Source of the DNA: Lepeophtheirus salmonis
Lineage: Eukaryota; Arthropoda; Copepoda; Siphonostomatoida; Caligidae
Length of the DNA stretch: 64,000 nt
Direction: 5' to 3'
NCBI RefSeq assembly: GCF_016086655.4
Contig: NC_052141.2
Location: 1,798,001 to 1,862,000 of the forward strand
The stretch's first letter is position 1; each line of letters starts with the position of its first letter. The position numbers were made by a program, and so were the translations under genes. The notes beneath the pieces are model-generated. The model saw only the letters and a list, made by a program, of their open reading frames with translations, was not told where the DNA came from and ran no database searches. This document shows positions 1 to 11,329 of the stretch, piece by piece.

Positions 1-203
1 GGACCTCTTGCTCATGCAGCTTAATCACCATACCTGGTGCCTTACGATTATCACTTGTTTGCATCGATGGGCCACGCACTTAATGATTTAAGATGACTGG
101 TTTGCAGCCAAAGAAGAACAATTTTTTTGGATAGGCATCCATATATTGGCTGAAAGATGGGGGAAAATGTGTGGCTAGCGAAGGTGCGGAGTTTAAAAAT
201 TAA
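1..203 (+). pseudogene. mariner (DD34D-type) transposase, C-terminal fragment, 5' cut by window edge
   Basis: This is the C-terminal end of a mariner transposase, the enzyme that cuts and pastes its own element. From base 25 the plus strand reads SPYLVPYDYHLFASMGHAL, the block around the third catalytic aspartate (D codon at 46-48; family form SPDLAPSDYHLF). After a frame change it continues with GIHILAERWGK and, after another shift at about 167, CVASEGAEFKN then a stop at 201-203. That matches the usual mariner ending (GIHKLPERWEK.VAS.G.YF). Frameshifts and an in-frame stop after HALNDLR make it a dead copy. The N-terminal part lies outside the window, and no 3' terminal inverted repeat was recognised just downstream. 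Confidence 0.85.
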
Positions 204-1332
204 ATTTGTAACCATTTTGTCACAATAAACGTTCAATTTTTTTTTAGTCTCCTTTCATAGGCCCATACCTGGTAAAGCATATAATACGGGTATGCTCTAG
301 TGCTTTTATAATATTATAAAATTATATGAATTTGTTTTTTTATTACAGATGATAACTCCCCAAGGAATAATCAGTGTTACTCACCTTTTTCATGAGCACA
401 CCTGCATGTAATTACTCGATACTTAGATGTTCTCTCCTCAATGATGAAAATATAATCATAACAACTTGAGAAGATAAAGAGCATTGTTTTAGTAACTTGC
501 TCATCAGATCTCGAGCCAGGGGTACCAGTTTTTTTCCTCCAATATTTGTCGTTTTGTTTTGTTTATTTTCCTGCTGTAGATTTATGTGGTTGATCATTGT
601 ATATATTTTTATATCTTTCGTGGCTTTAGCCTACAAAAATAGATTCCTTTTTTTCTATTTTGATATTTGACAAAATAAAATAAAAATTTCAATTTTTGTA
701 GCCAGGAAATGCTTAATTCACAGAGTCCTTATACTTAGATGAATGAATGCATCTGTTATGACTTATTAATTTCTTAAAAAGAATGCAACACAATGCTTGC
801 CTTCTTTATTCAAATTAAGATGTATTCATTGTGAAGGCTTGTGAAGATTGTCTTCCATATAAATAGCTTTATTTATATATATGCATAAATGGTTTTTAAA
901 CTAACATTAAAAAACATGGGAGCCTTGTCTTAAGGTTACGAATCTATTGGCAAGGGAACACACCAGTTGGGACGAAAACAAAACACTGTTTTGTTTGGGA
1001 TAAGCGTACATATAATGATTTGTAGAATATGGGATTGGAAAATAATTCTTAAATTATCTCAAATTGGAGAATATTTGGATATCAGCCCATGTCTAGGGGA
1101 CGAACTAGTCCGCAACGCCTTCTTCTTTATATATCAAATGAGTAAGTTAAATTCGTTTGTGAACACTTTGCCACATAAAAGAATAAATATATTTGATGAT
1201 ACTACAATACTCTAAAATTATGATTCCCATTCATATTTTTTCAATTATAAGCAATAAAATGTTCATTATTCATTATTACACACGAATTGCAAAGTTACAG
1301 ACAGCACAGGCTACGAAGATGGGAGAATTTCA
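204..1332. other. AT-rich stretch, nothing recognised
   Basis: Low-complexity AT-rich DNA with short T and A runs. I see no conserved protein motif, RNA gene or repeat shared with the rest of the window. The short open frames on both strands have no recognisable domain. Confidence 0.4.
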
Positions 1333-1405
1333 TAAAAAAACTCACATCAACTCACTCAAACGAATGTTTCAAAACAACTGCGAGTCCAAAATGACTGAAA
1401 CTTTG
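1333..1405. repeat. 73-bp dispersed repeat shared with 59593-59665
   Basis: This segment aligns without obvious gaps to 59593-59665, both ending in the shared run caaaatgactgaaacttt. At 59.6 kb it lies between a mariner tail and an ITm transposase fragment, so it is probably untranslated transposon sequence. An open frame at 1193-1585 runs through it but resembles no family I know. Confidence 0.5.
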
Positions 1406-2269
1406 TTGAGTAACTATCAACAGATGCTAGATACATGTGCCCAGCTTTTACATACGTACGAGTGCTGTCATCTTCACTTTGAGGTTTCAGATCACCCTCG
1501 TATAAAATTTTCGCGAGTCGGATTTGCCGATGCAGGCCACCTGTTCAGATTCCCAGACTTAACCATTTGGATTTGTGGCAAATAATTAAGCTTTTGATCT
1601 TTGAAATTGAAGTAACATGAATGGTATTGCTACAAGAATCATCATCCAATATATGGAATATTTTTCCCGGCAAACCGTCCATTTGGCAATATCTCTGTTT
1701 ATCAAAGTGTCTATTCGATAACGTGTCTGATCGGCAAATTGGCTTTTGGTAAAATCCCTTAGAACCGTTAAATATAAAAACGTTATAAGTCAACAAACAA
1801 ATGGCTGTTTGCATTGATAAAATTTTGAGGGATGGACACTTGTATGAAGGAATTGCAATGGTTTGAATTTGCTATTATTTGCAAAAAACAACAACAACAA
1901 CCTGATGAATTGTTGCTTTTTTGAAAACAAAGAAGTAACCATTGAATATTTAAATATATATATGTATATATATATAAAATGTTGGAATTTGATGAATTTC
2001 TTGCTTATTATATATATGAATGACCAAATCCCCCCCTTCCCTTTCTAGAGTTGAGGTCATTTCCATAATTCATATACAAAGCATAAAAAAGTTTGCAAAA
2101 TCATATTTGCTAAGTCTTAAAACCATAAATCAAAGATTGAATCGGTGATTGTATTTTTATAAGTAAAAGGAAAAAAAAAATTATTCTTTTTTTCGAGTGT
2201 ATGGTATCAAAAAAAGTGTTTCATTTGAGGCACTCTGTACTTACAAACTATGTGAGGAATTATTTGACT
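1406..2269. other. stretch without recognised content
   Basis: Moderately AT-rich, with a TA-repeat patch near 1955-1975. Open frames on either strand show no domain I recognise. The part from 1440 to 1800 is less AT-rich than its surroundings and could be old transposon sequence, but I cannot assign it. Confidence 0.35.
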
Positions 2270-2410
2270 CGGTGTTACCTTACTAAAACAAAAAATTTAC
2301 AATGTTTTTGTTGGTCGTTAACAGGGGGTTGACCATTGATTAGTTGTATTTTGTATTAGATCTTGTTAAGCTGTGAACACTTCCCAATAATTAGTGAATT
2401 TATTTAAATT
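2270..2410 (+). repeat. R6 repeat, partial
   Basis: Matches the R6 family: a start like gtgttaccttactaa, then a block ending ttaagctgtgaac. Better copies are at 26540-26790, 32775-33030 and 63015-63415. It abuts the 5'-truncated ITm copy that follows. Confidence 0.5.
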
Positions 2411-2412
2411 CC

Positions 2413-2895
2413 ATGTCTCTAAGTGTAAAAATGTTGGAGCAAAAACAAAAAAAACCTTATCACTAGTGTCAGTCCCGAGAAGACTGCTAAGACCGCCTGG
2501 CATCACCATCAAGAGCAATAAGGAAACATACAGCCAAGAAGAACCAAAAATTATCCGGCAGCAATATGTTTGACTTCTGTCCTGCCTCAATATGGCTCTC
2601 CTCCACCCCTGGCCTCAAGCCCCTTCCCTTATCAATTTGGAAGGACTTGGAGAAGAATGTTTTCTACACCTCTCAACCAAATTTGGATTGGCACTGATCT
2701 GTCATCATGACAGCGGGTAATGGCAAAGACACGGCCTTCATCATCAAGATCTGTCAATACATTGGCTGGCGTGTTGAGACTATTATCGCATGTGAAGGAG
2801 GACATATTGAATAAAAATATAACTCAATATAGTATTTAAACATCTCACAAATTGGTTTTGAATTGTCTTTTCTTGATTACATAAAACCACGTTTT
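2413..2895 (+). mobile_element. ITm deletion derivative, family A copy 1 (5'-truncated)
   Basis: Remnant of a non-autonomous Tc1/mariner-superfamily element. It opens with ATG at 2413 and a sequence equivalent to SLSVKMLEQ, the start of the N-terminal helix-turn-helix seen in the copies at 7.8 and 28 kb. It then jumps at the family A junction (about 2545-2575) to the C-terminal block around the third catalytic aspartate, read with shifts as FCPASIWLSSTPGLKPLPLSI. The tail reads KICQYIGWRVETIIACEGG then HIE and a stop at 2812-2814. The whole DDE core is missing and stops and shifts are frequent. The 3' flank matches the other copies to about 2895, but no terminal repeat was found at either end. 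Confidence 0.75.
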
Positions 2896-3452
2896 TCTAG
2901 GAATCCAATTAAAAATAATTTCATTTGTTTATTTACAGTTCTTATAAGGGTTCAAAATTAGAAATGTATTAATAATATACCTAGAGGAATGTGCTCTATA
3001 ACTAATGAAGCAAAAAGGTACTCAAATATTTGCCTTATTTCGAAAATATTTTTGTTTCAAAAAATGCAATACAAAATCAATAATATTTTTTTTTAATTTG
3101 TGAAATGATTGCACACACAGAGCATTACAATATTCAAGGAATACTCTATTCATGGAACAGCTGATACTTTTACTCAATCATTCGGGCTTCTTGTCACCCC
3201 TATGTATTTCTTTCTCTATGTGTATGACGTTATTGGGTTTAAGTGACAAATAATTTGCAAAACTATTAGTTTGAAAGATATATAAGATCCTCTGTCTAAA
3301 ATGCAAGACTTATTTTAAAAGACGCACCATTGTCCTATTTGCTATATTTCGATGTTAAACACTAATAATTTATTATAGAAAAATATCTAAAGAAACTGTG
3401 AACTAAAAATTAGCAAAGCCAACCGAGAAATAAGAGCGTCATAACTAAAAAC
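2896..3452. other. AT-rich stretch, nothing recognised
   Basis: No gene, RNA or shared repeat recognised. It holds only short A and T runs. Confidence 0.4.
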
Positions 3453-4056
3453 ATGGAGCAAGACACAGCTGTAATTCCGGAGCTTTTCGCTCGTGTTTAA
3501 TCACCTTCTGATATATCTAAAATGCTGGGATATAATCCATCCCTCGACTGTGTACCGGATGATCGTGAGAGGTACACCAAAAGCTTCCACAAGGTCCTGA
3601 TCAAGGCCAAAGGGGGATTTTTTTTTGCCTGGGGCAGTTAAAGTCACCATTGACGGCAGAAGAGGCAAGGTGACCGTCAATGGCCTTGCTCGTTAATTTG
3701 ACAACAGCCAGTCCGCCATGCCTCGCTTGGTGAAGCAAAACTTAAACTTAATGCCTACAAGAGAACTCTTCATTAGAATGTGAAGTTTTTTGTATGGAGG
3801 AAAGCGTGTGGCCCGATGTACAATCCTCTTCAATAAGCTTGAAAAAATAGACTCTTGACCTCCCACAGCTCCAACTGTTCCCACCTGGACTTTTGTATAT
3901 TTGTGCACATCAAGGGGAAGCCTTCGGGAGTCCGATATACAACAAAGGACCAAGTGAAGGCATGCCATCATCACTGCTTCAGCCAACTTGGTGCCGAGCT
4001 TAGTAAAGATATCATGCTTAAAATTCTGCCCCAGTCATTAAGGTAATTTTGAAATA
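3453..4056 (+). pseudogene. Tc1/mariner-superfamily transposase relic with missing core
   Basis: A degenerate transposase on the plus strand. ATG at 3453 begins MEQDTAVIPELFARV, then stop, then SPSDISKMLGYNPS, a first DNA-binding helix-turn-helix. A second helix-turn-helix follows at about 3640-3800 (VKVTIDGRRGKVTVNGLA; MPRLVKQNLNLM). The frame then jumps to the C-terminal block at 3855-4046: LDFCIFVHIKGK, equivalent to family SPDLNPLDFCIWSHIKGK, with the third acidic residue (D) at 3888-3890. It continues into AELSKDIMLKI. The two central catalytic motifs are absent. Several stops and frame changes show it is inactive. No terminal repeats could be placed. Confidence 0.8.
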
Positions 4057-4584
4057 ATGATTGAGAATGAAAAAAAAGGTGTCCCTTGATTGTATTTATG
4101 CACAAAAGTTTACAAATTTTGATGATATTTATTCAAATATAACCATTTTGATAAAGTGTTGCATTTTAGACGGAGTAGCCTGTAATTAAGGGGGCCAAAA
4201 TATACTTTTTTGACAATTTTTAGTGATTATATGAAGAATACATTTCCTTTATTTATTTACACATTCTTAGAGGGGGTTTCTGTATTAAATAAACTATAAG
4301 TAAAGGATTTATATATTTTATTATTTCTAAGAAAGTTTGAAACGTAAATATTGAGCGAGTAGAAAATAAATATGCATAATAAAATAGCTAAAAAGGTAAA
4401 AAAAAAAGGAGAAGTGACCCATTGTTTGAGTATTCTTATATTTTTTTTCACTCTGGTGGAGAAAAGGTTAAAGTGAGTAAATAGATTTAAGTAAATGGTT
4501 TGTAAAAAGAGATTTATGTCAAGATTAGAGGCTCAGGATACGAGACTTATATACCTACTATAAATACAAAGCTATCATTGCCAA
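4057..4584. other. AT-rich stretch, nothing recognised
   Basis: No supported gene or repeat. A minus-strand open frame at 4257-4451 encodes a hydrophobic, low-complexity peptide that looks like chance. Confidence 0.4.
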
Positions 4585-5640
4585 ATACTCAAAAGGTAAA
4601 TATGCAGTGTGTATATGTGTCTACACAAAAGCAACCCAGAATTATTTTTCTCAAAATTGAGTGTGGATTCCTATTGTATTCTTAAACGAATTATCGGCTA
4701 TTTCTATCGACAAGTTATTCTGATTAACCCTTAAGGTATGCCGCAAATGACACTTACAGGAGTTCAAAAATGATACATTGTATTTAAAAAAAGACGATAT
4801 CGGGGCCAATATAGGTACCTTTAACCTAATAATGGTTCTAAGCTAGACCTAAATTCCTTGGGTATCTTAATTCACCCCAGTAATTGAAATAATAGGTCTG
4901 TAATAGCCTCAAATATGTCTTATAACATATTGGCCTGTATGTAGACAATTAATTGAGATTTTCTCCATTTCTTGAATTTTGTTCGAGATTGATTTTATGT
5001 TATTGCACACAATATGTAGATAAATACAAAACTAATTTTTTTTCAAAAAATTACCATGTAAATATGTAATGTTTATATGTGGCCCGTCAACAAAAAAGTT
5101 ATCTTGAATGATTTTTGTCAAAATGAGTGTGAATTACAATTTTATTCTTTTGCATATTATCAGCTTATTAACCTGTTGGACGTTTTAAAAATAGCACTTA
5201 AAGTAGCCAAAATTGATTTTTACAATAAAAGAGTGAGAAATTGACCTATTTTGTATGAAAAGAGCAATATTCAGGCCAATATAAGTATTTTAAGTAAAAT
5301 GAAAGTTCCATACTTTGACTAAAATTTGTATACTAAGCCTATAATGGATTCAAATATGTTTATGGGCTGTAAGTATATATGAAGTAAAAAGAAATATTGT
5401 TCTAGGTTGTTTTTAGATTGAAAACCCAGACATATAATTTATTTGCAGATTTTAAATGATGTAAGTGTCAATACTTTTGAGTAAAATCATTATAAATATC
5501 ATTTATATTGGTATTTTACTTGAATTTTATTAAAATTAGTTTTATGTTGATGCACAATATATATGATAAAAATAAGGGTTTTTTTTCCAAAAAATTATCA
5601 GGTAAACATGCAAAGTATAGACATACATACACTATGTAGC
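4585..5640 (+). repeat. R1 tandem array, two units plus a partial third
   Basis: Two adjacent copies of the R1 repeat in the same orientation. Equivalent points are gtctacacaaaag near 4619 and cccgtcaacaaaaaag near 5083, so the first period is about 465 bp. A degenerate third start lies near 5620. Each unit has ctcaaaattgagtgtg near its start, a ggccaatataagta block in the middle, and ends near tttttatgttgatgcac, which is close to the inverse of its start. The units are joined by a T-rich linker with caaaaaattaycaggtaaa. R1 recurs at least ten times in this window. Confidence 0.75.
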
Positions 5641-6757
5641 AATGCATGTAAATATATATATAGATATATAAAAAGGTACGGTGAAATATTAAGAGGTAAA
5701 TTAAATCAATACAAACTCTTTATTGACCCCCAATCGCTATCATGAAAGTTATGGGGTATTTAAATAAATCTGAACATATTTACAAATACTTTTTTCATGA
5801 ATAAATGACTCAGATAAAAATTATTTGGAGAGGGGTCGGCAACATCACGTCCTTTTTTCTAAAAACAATCAAGCAAGTTTGATAAATTAAAGAAGTGTTT
5901 ATTTTATTTGATAATGATTGTACACATTTAAAGTTTTATTCTAAACATTTTGAAAATCATATCCAATAAGTGGCATTACCTATTGTTCATACACTTAATA
6001 AACCAAACACTGATATTTAAATACCAACAGATTTATTCAATTATTTTGCTTCTCTATAAATACGTTATCATTGAAAAGAATTACAGGAACACTCTTTTAT
6101 TTAAAAAGGTGCTTAATTGTATGACCAACATATCTTATTTTATAACTATGGACGATTAATTGATTAAGTTAGTAGTTATTGGTAATTTTCCAAAGGTATT
6201 AACAATATCGATTTTACAGAATAAATGTAATTTTAATTATCCTATTTGAACAAATAACAGATTTAAAATTCTTGTATGACACTGAATATGATGATTTCAA
6301 CTTTAACTATCTAGCATTATTGTTCGTTGAATAATAAATCATTTTTTGTATATTAGAAATGAAAGCAATTAATGTATTTTCACTTATCGGAAAAATGAAA
6401 GCTCTAGAGCTAAATTGTAATTACTTTAATTTTATACAATATTCTGTACAACCATTTTTGGGTATATTTATAAACCTTAGTAAATGCACGTTCCTCACAA
6501 CTCCAACGCATTATAGTGACTGATTGTATTTCTTATAAAACTTTAGAATCTGGCCTCTAGAATGATACCAAGACTACCCCGCTACTACTTCCACAGCCTG
6601 ATTGCCATGTATTATAAAAAAATGAAGTTATCTTGCCACACCCGGTGGGTGTTGTGGTAATGGTGGTCTGTACATCTCTGCATTTATCAGTGTGTTCTTC
6701 ATGTTATTTACCATCAGCTCTAAATATGAGTATTGCATCACTATTTTAATTTTATTG
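5641..6757. other. AT-rich stretch, nothing recognised
   Basis: No gene or shared repeat recognised. Short open frames near 5950-6159 are compositional. Confidence 0.4.
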
Positions 6758-7408
6758 TATTAGAACAGTGGTTCTAAAATGGGGGTATGCGTACCCCTTT
6801 GTGTACATGGAGGGACTCCAGGGGTACTTGAAATTTTGAACGAATATTTTACAAATGCTACAAAACTTATAAGGTGTCTGCAGGGGATGGGTTGGAGGGT
6901 CTGTGACCCACCCCAAATTAATTTTTCTTTCAAATTTTTTTTCAAAATATTTAATATTTGAAAATTTTTCTACAAAAAATTAATATTGAATTTTTTTTTG
7001 AAAAGATTTTATAATTGAAATTTTTCGTCGACAGATTTGATTCAGATTTTTTTTTCCACAAAAAAACTTAATTTTTTTACAATAAATATGGATTTTTGAA
7101 ATTTTTTGTGAGTGGGTAATAATTTTTGTGAATATCTAAATATTTTTGATTTTTTTTTTGTGGATAGCTGTGAAATTTTGAGTTTTTTTTCGAAAAAAAT
7201 TAATATTTTAATTTTTTTTTCAAAATGTTTAATTTTTTGGATTTATTTTCATAAAAATTCCAAAAAAAAGATACATTTTTCAAAATATAATCCTGCGAAC
7301 GCGCCTATGATTGAAGCTAAAAATGCTTTGTGCTTGTAATGGGGGTTAAATAAATATTTTGCAAGTGGTACATTACTAGAAAAAGGTTGAGAATCCCTGT
7401 TATTAAAA
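6758..7408 (+). mobile_element. non-autonomous hAT-like element, copy 1, with nested W repeat
   Basis: The element proper spans 6766-7400. It starts cagtggttctaaaatggg and ends aaaaaggttgagaatccctg, the classic hAT-type terminal pattern (CAG.GGTTCTCAA). Flanks are tattagaa (6758-6765) and tattaaaa (7401-7408), an 8-bp target duplication with one mismatch, as expected for hAT. The same family occurs inverted at 49085-49688. The centre (about 6871-7308) is a very AT-rich block of repeated aaattttt/aaaaattt, bounded by sequences resembling the ends of the W element at 10120-10611. It encodes no transposase. It would have been mobilised by a hAT transposase supplied elsewhere. Confidence 0.8.
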
Positions 7409-7756
7409 TAACCTACCCGGCTTTTACAAACATTTAAAGACCTTTAGATATAACTTCTTTAGTGGTTGGATGTTTACGCATTTACCAACATCTATTTTTA
7501 ATCAAAATATGTGTGTTTTTATAGATGTGCTACGTGAATGAATAAAATACATTAGATGGAAGGAAGGTTAAAAACAGAAATGGGTGGTCGTCTCTTTTAA
7601 CAAAAAAAAAAAAAAAAAAAAATTACATTCCTTCCATAGTCATTGATAATGGTGAGTTAAATGTCAATAACGGTGTAGTGCTTTCATTAGCGTGATGATT
7701 TAATCCAAGAAATTAAATAAATGTAGGCATATTCTAATTTCTACTCAGTCATTGGA
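7409..7756. other. stretch with a long poly-A run
   Basis: Contains about 20 consecutive A near 7602-7621. Nothing else recognised. Confidence 0.5.
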
Positions 7757-8420
7757 CAGAGTAGGGACCCAAAATTTGGGGTAGTATTAAATGACGATTT
7801 TATCCTCTTTATTTTTAATTACAAGGTTTCATAATGCAACCAAAGGGCTGATGAAATAAAAATAAACAACTTTTGTTTTTATCTCATGCCTCTAAGTGTA
7901 AAAACGTCGAAGCAACAACAAACAAGGCAACCCCTGAGCATTGTCCTCTGCGTGATGTCAGTGCTGAAAAGGCTGCAATGACTATCAGCATCTCCATTCG
8001 GACTGCCTACAACATCAATAAGGCCATTACAACCCCATACATCCAAGAAGAACGAAAACTTCTGGACCAGCATCTATGGCATGACCTGGAGCAACCTTTT
8101 GCATGTGCCCCTCCTCCTGCCCCGACCCCAAACCCCTTTACCTTAGAGTTTGGGGTGTCTTGGAGATGAATATCTGTTGAACATCTCATACAATTTTGGA
8201 CTCACTTCGAGCTTCCAACTCGTACTCCATGGACACGACCTTCATCGTAAAGACCAGTGAATCTCTTCACCGACGTGTCGAGGCTGTTATTGCCCGTGAA
8301 TGAGGATATATTGCATCTAGCTAAATATAGCATTTGAACATATCACATATTGGTTTGGAAGTGTCGCTTCTTGATTTAAAAAAAATCACGTTCATCTACC
8401 AATTTTGAATTCCCACCCTG
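7757..8420 (+). mobile_element. ITm deletion derivative, family A copy 2 (both ends visible)
   Basis: A 664-bp non-autonomous element. The left end cagagtagggacccaaaa (from 7757) and right end ttttgaattcccaccctg (to 8420) are imperfect inverted repeats, like those of the copy at 28.1 kb. Flanking TA dinucleotides have mutated (GA and AA). Inside, ATG at 7886 begins MPLSVKTSKQQQTRQ, the N-terminal helix-turn-helix. The family A junction then leads to the degraded C-terminal block and a tail with RRVEAVIAR-like sequence near 8270-8305. An open frame runs across the junction at 7873-8169, but it changes reading phase relative to the ancestral protein. The catalytic core is absent. Confidence 0.8.
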
Positions 8421-10016
8421 AAGAAATATGCACTTCACATCATCCGAAAATAAATACATTTTCATTCAATTCTTCATTTTGGAAGCATAATGTCAAACAT
8501 TGACCAACAATCATTATAAGTAATATTTCGTTAAACCTTGCATTTCCAAATCATAATTACAAGCAATATTTAAAAACACTTACATAGTTGAAATTAAACA
8601 AATATGAAACTGTTTCAGTAATCCTTATATTTACGTATTAATAGAGTGAAGTTGGTCTGTTTGTTTGTCTGAGGAGGATTTATTTTAAACAACGAGGCGT
8701 GTGTATCTAAAGCTCAGTGTCTCATATTAAAAAATCAAATTAAACTACATTTATTTAGGGCTGTAAATCCAAAGTATTTTTTTTCTTTCATCCTTAACAT
8801 TCAAGTATCAAGTAACTAAGTACAGTTGAATTTGTTAATGAAAAACGTATAGTAACTCGTAGGATTTTTTTATATTATTAAAGCAAAGAGTGTCTGTTCT
8901 TCGGCGCCTAATAATTAATAGAAACACTGTGTACTGTAGCTATTATTTATAGAAAAAAACATTCGTGTTATATCCTAATATAACTTTGCTAAAATCGGTC
9001 ATTCACTGAAAATTACTCAATATAGTAGAAATATAATGTGGAATAATCTACTATAATAATTACAATAAATACAATAACAATTCTGGTAAAGATAAAAACT
9101 ATCTAGAACTAAGATCAAGAAAATGATTTTTTTACTTGATATACCAATATATATCATAACACATATTTGTAATAATAATAGGCTTAAATTCAAATTTATG
9201 TAATGAATTATGATATCCAGGATTTTTAGCATTAGTTTAGAACTATTATTTGATTTAAGTAGATATCTGTTGACCTGATATCATCTATTCATTTTCATTA
9301 TTTTACTGCAACGTACAATTTAAATCACTTTTAGTAGAATTTGCAGCACACCCTGATGGTTAATAAGAGTAATCTTAAAAATGTTATCCAAACTCCATTT
9401 TGAGAAAAATCTTTCTAATCTGCTTTTGTCTTGATCTGCCTCATATGTGGAGATTATCCAAAAATCAAACTGGAAAATTAATATATTACTCTATCACTAA
9501 CTCAACTAGACGCAAAACTCGTTCACTCAATCGGGACAGAATTAAAAAAATTGACTCGAATTCAATACTAAATGAAAAAAGATTTTTTTTATTGTATACA
9601 TAAAAACATATTTGAAAAACTATTCCTAGAAAACTTTTCATGTATGAAAAAGATTAATCTGGCAAAATTTACATTACCATATTATGAATAAATAAATGGG
9701 TAGACACGCCAAGAATTATGTGAGAATCTGATTGAGTGCTACAAAGAAAAAGTGACTCTTTGAATGATCTTTTAGAGAGGTTTAATCCTTGTGTATTCTT
9801 TTGTGTTCATCTTATAACTATTACTATCAAAGGAGATAAGAACCAGGAACAAGAAAGCTGTCAATCAGTTGAATATATATATAGGAGTACAAAAAGACGG
9901 ATTTGCAAAAGAAACAAAACAAAATCATGATTACTTATGAATGGACAAACGCTCTGGACAATCTTTAGTGTTTATCTTTAAAAAACGTTTCCCTTTTCTT
10001 AAATGGAAAATATATA
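8421..10016. other. AT-rich stretch, nothing recognised
   Basis: No gene or repeat family recognised over 1.6 kb. Open frames at 9017-9232 (minus), 9400-9603 and 9736-9930 lack any known motif and use AT-driven codons. Confidence 0.4.
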
Positions 10017-10035
10017 CAGGGTGGGGATTTTAAGT
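10017..10035 (+). repeat. isolated ITm terminal inverted repeat
   Basis: The sequence cagggtggggattttaa is preceded by TA (10015-10016). Its inverse closely matches the right ends of the ITm relics at 11970 and 60500 (aaaatcccgaccctg then TA). It looks like the left end of a related element whose body is gone or replaced by the W element that starts 100 bp further on. Confidence 0.55.
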
Positions 10036-10119
10036 CTGCTAGAGTGTAAACCTGAATATCTTGACATCCCTGAAATGAATGTTTATGAAAGTGTGCCCAT
10101 CAAATTCAGCTGACAATAA

Positions 10120-10611
10120 AGGGGCGTCCGCAGGATTATATTTTTGTTGGATGGGGTTGGTTTTTGAATTTTTTTTATTCAAAATTCAAAAATCTTACTC
10201 ACAAAGAATTAAATTTTTGGAAAAAAAATTTCAAATATTCTATTGTTATACAAAGAAAATTAATTTTTTGGAAAAAGTTAAAAAAATTATAAAAATTTAA
10301 TTTCAAATATAATTTTTTTTTTTAATTTCAAAAATCTATAGTTATTCACAAAAAATTACAAATTTTGAAAAATAATTCAAAAAACTTGTATTTTTGGAAA
10401 ATAATTTAAAAAATCAATATTTGTTTATAGAAAAATAAATTTTTTTGGAAAAAATTTACAAGTATTAAATTTTTTGGAAAAAAAATTTAAAATTTAATTT
10501 TTGTGGAATTTTTTTTGAACAGGTGAATTAAATTTCAAATATTAAACAAATTCAAATATTAAATTTTCTAGCCAAAAAAAAAAATCCCTTAGTCCCCCTT
10601 CGGACGCCCCT
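10120..10611. mobile_element. W element, stand-alone MITE with 11-bp inverted ends
   Basis: The block begins aggggcgtccg (10120) and ends cggacgcccct (10611), a perfect 11-bp terminal inversion. The inside is made almost entirely of alternating runs of A and T (aaatttttggaaaaaa and similar), with short phrases such as atagttattcacaaaa. Similar blocks sit inside both hAT-like elements (6.9-7.3 and 49.2-49.6 kb) and near 54.3-54.8 kb. I found no clear target duplication. No coding capacity. Confidence 0.65.
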
Positions 10612-11329
10612 GCAAAACCAGGCCTGTAGAGTTAGAGTCAGACGTCGAAAGAAATAAAGCAACTCTACCTACAAAAATTATAATAATTTATGTAAATAAA
10701 ACTTATTTATAATCTAAGGCTTACTTTGAGCGTTCGTAAAGTAGTTGTTTTTTAAATAGTTATAAATTATGGTTATTATTTTTTTCCCCTATTAATCCGT
10801 TAAACTTGAAATTTAAAAAATAATAAATGTGTTTACTTCGCCAATTTCAAACGTGTTTTATAGTCTATACAATCACAATTCCCACCTCTAAAGTCTACAT
10901 TATTATGCCAAGCTAATTCAATACAAAGTATTTTGGATAGTCAACGTCATCAGTATAAAGTGTAACGTTCCAGTGAGAAGTTGTGTGCATTGTTGTATCT
11001 TGATTACAAGTGGATAAATTATGCTCAGAAACTTATGAATGAACTAGCAATAGATATAAGATGTATAACTTTGGATTTATTTCATTAGCTGTTAATTATG
11101 TTAAATATTATATATTCTAAATATTTTCTATATATCCGGAACAATTATTTACTCCAAATAACTCATAACTACCTATAACTACAAATTAAATCTTTATTTA
11201 TATAATAATATATTAATATATATAAAAATTAATTATTATAAAAGTGTGTGTAAGAGTTTCGAAGTCGGATTCGGATATAATGTGAACCAACTCCGTAGCA
11301 CTGGACAAATTCTACAAGAAAAAGTAAAA
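10612..11329. other. AT-rich stretch, nothing recognised
   Basis: No gene, RNA or shared repeat recognised. Confidence 0.4.

Noticed and set aside
1193..1585. 130-codon plus-strand open frame
   Set aside because: No recognisable domain; it runs through a 73-bp segment that recurs at 59.6 kb as transposon-associated DNA.
4585..5640. CRISPR-like array
   Set aside because: Units are about 465 bp, diverged throughout and without constant short repeats or unique spacers; it is the R1 tandem.
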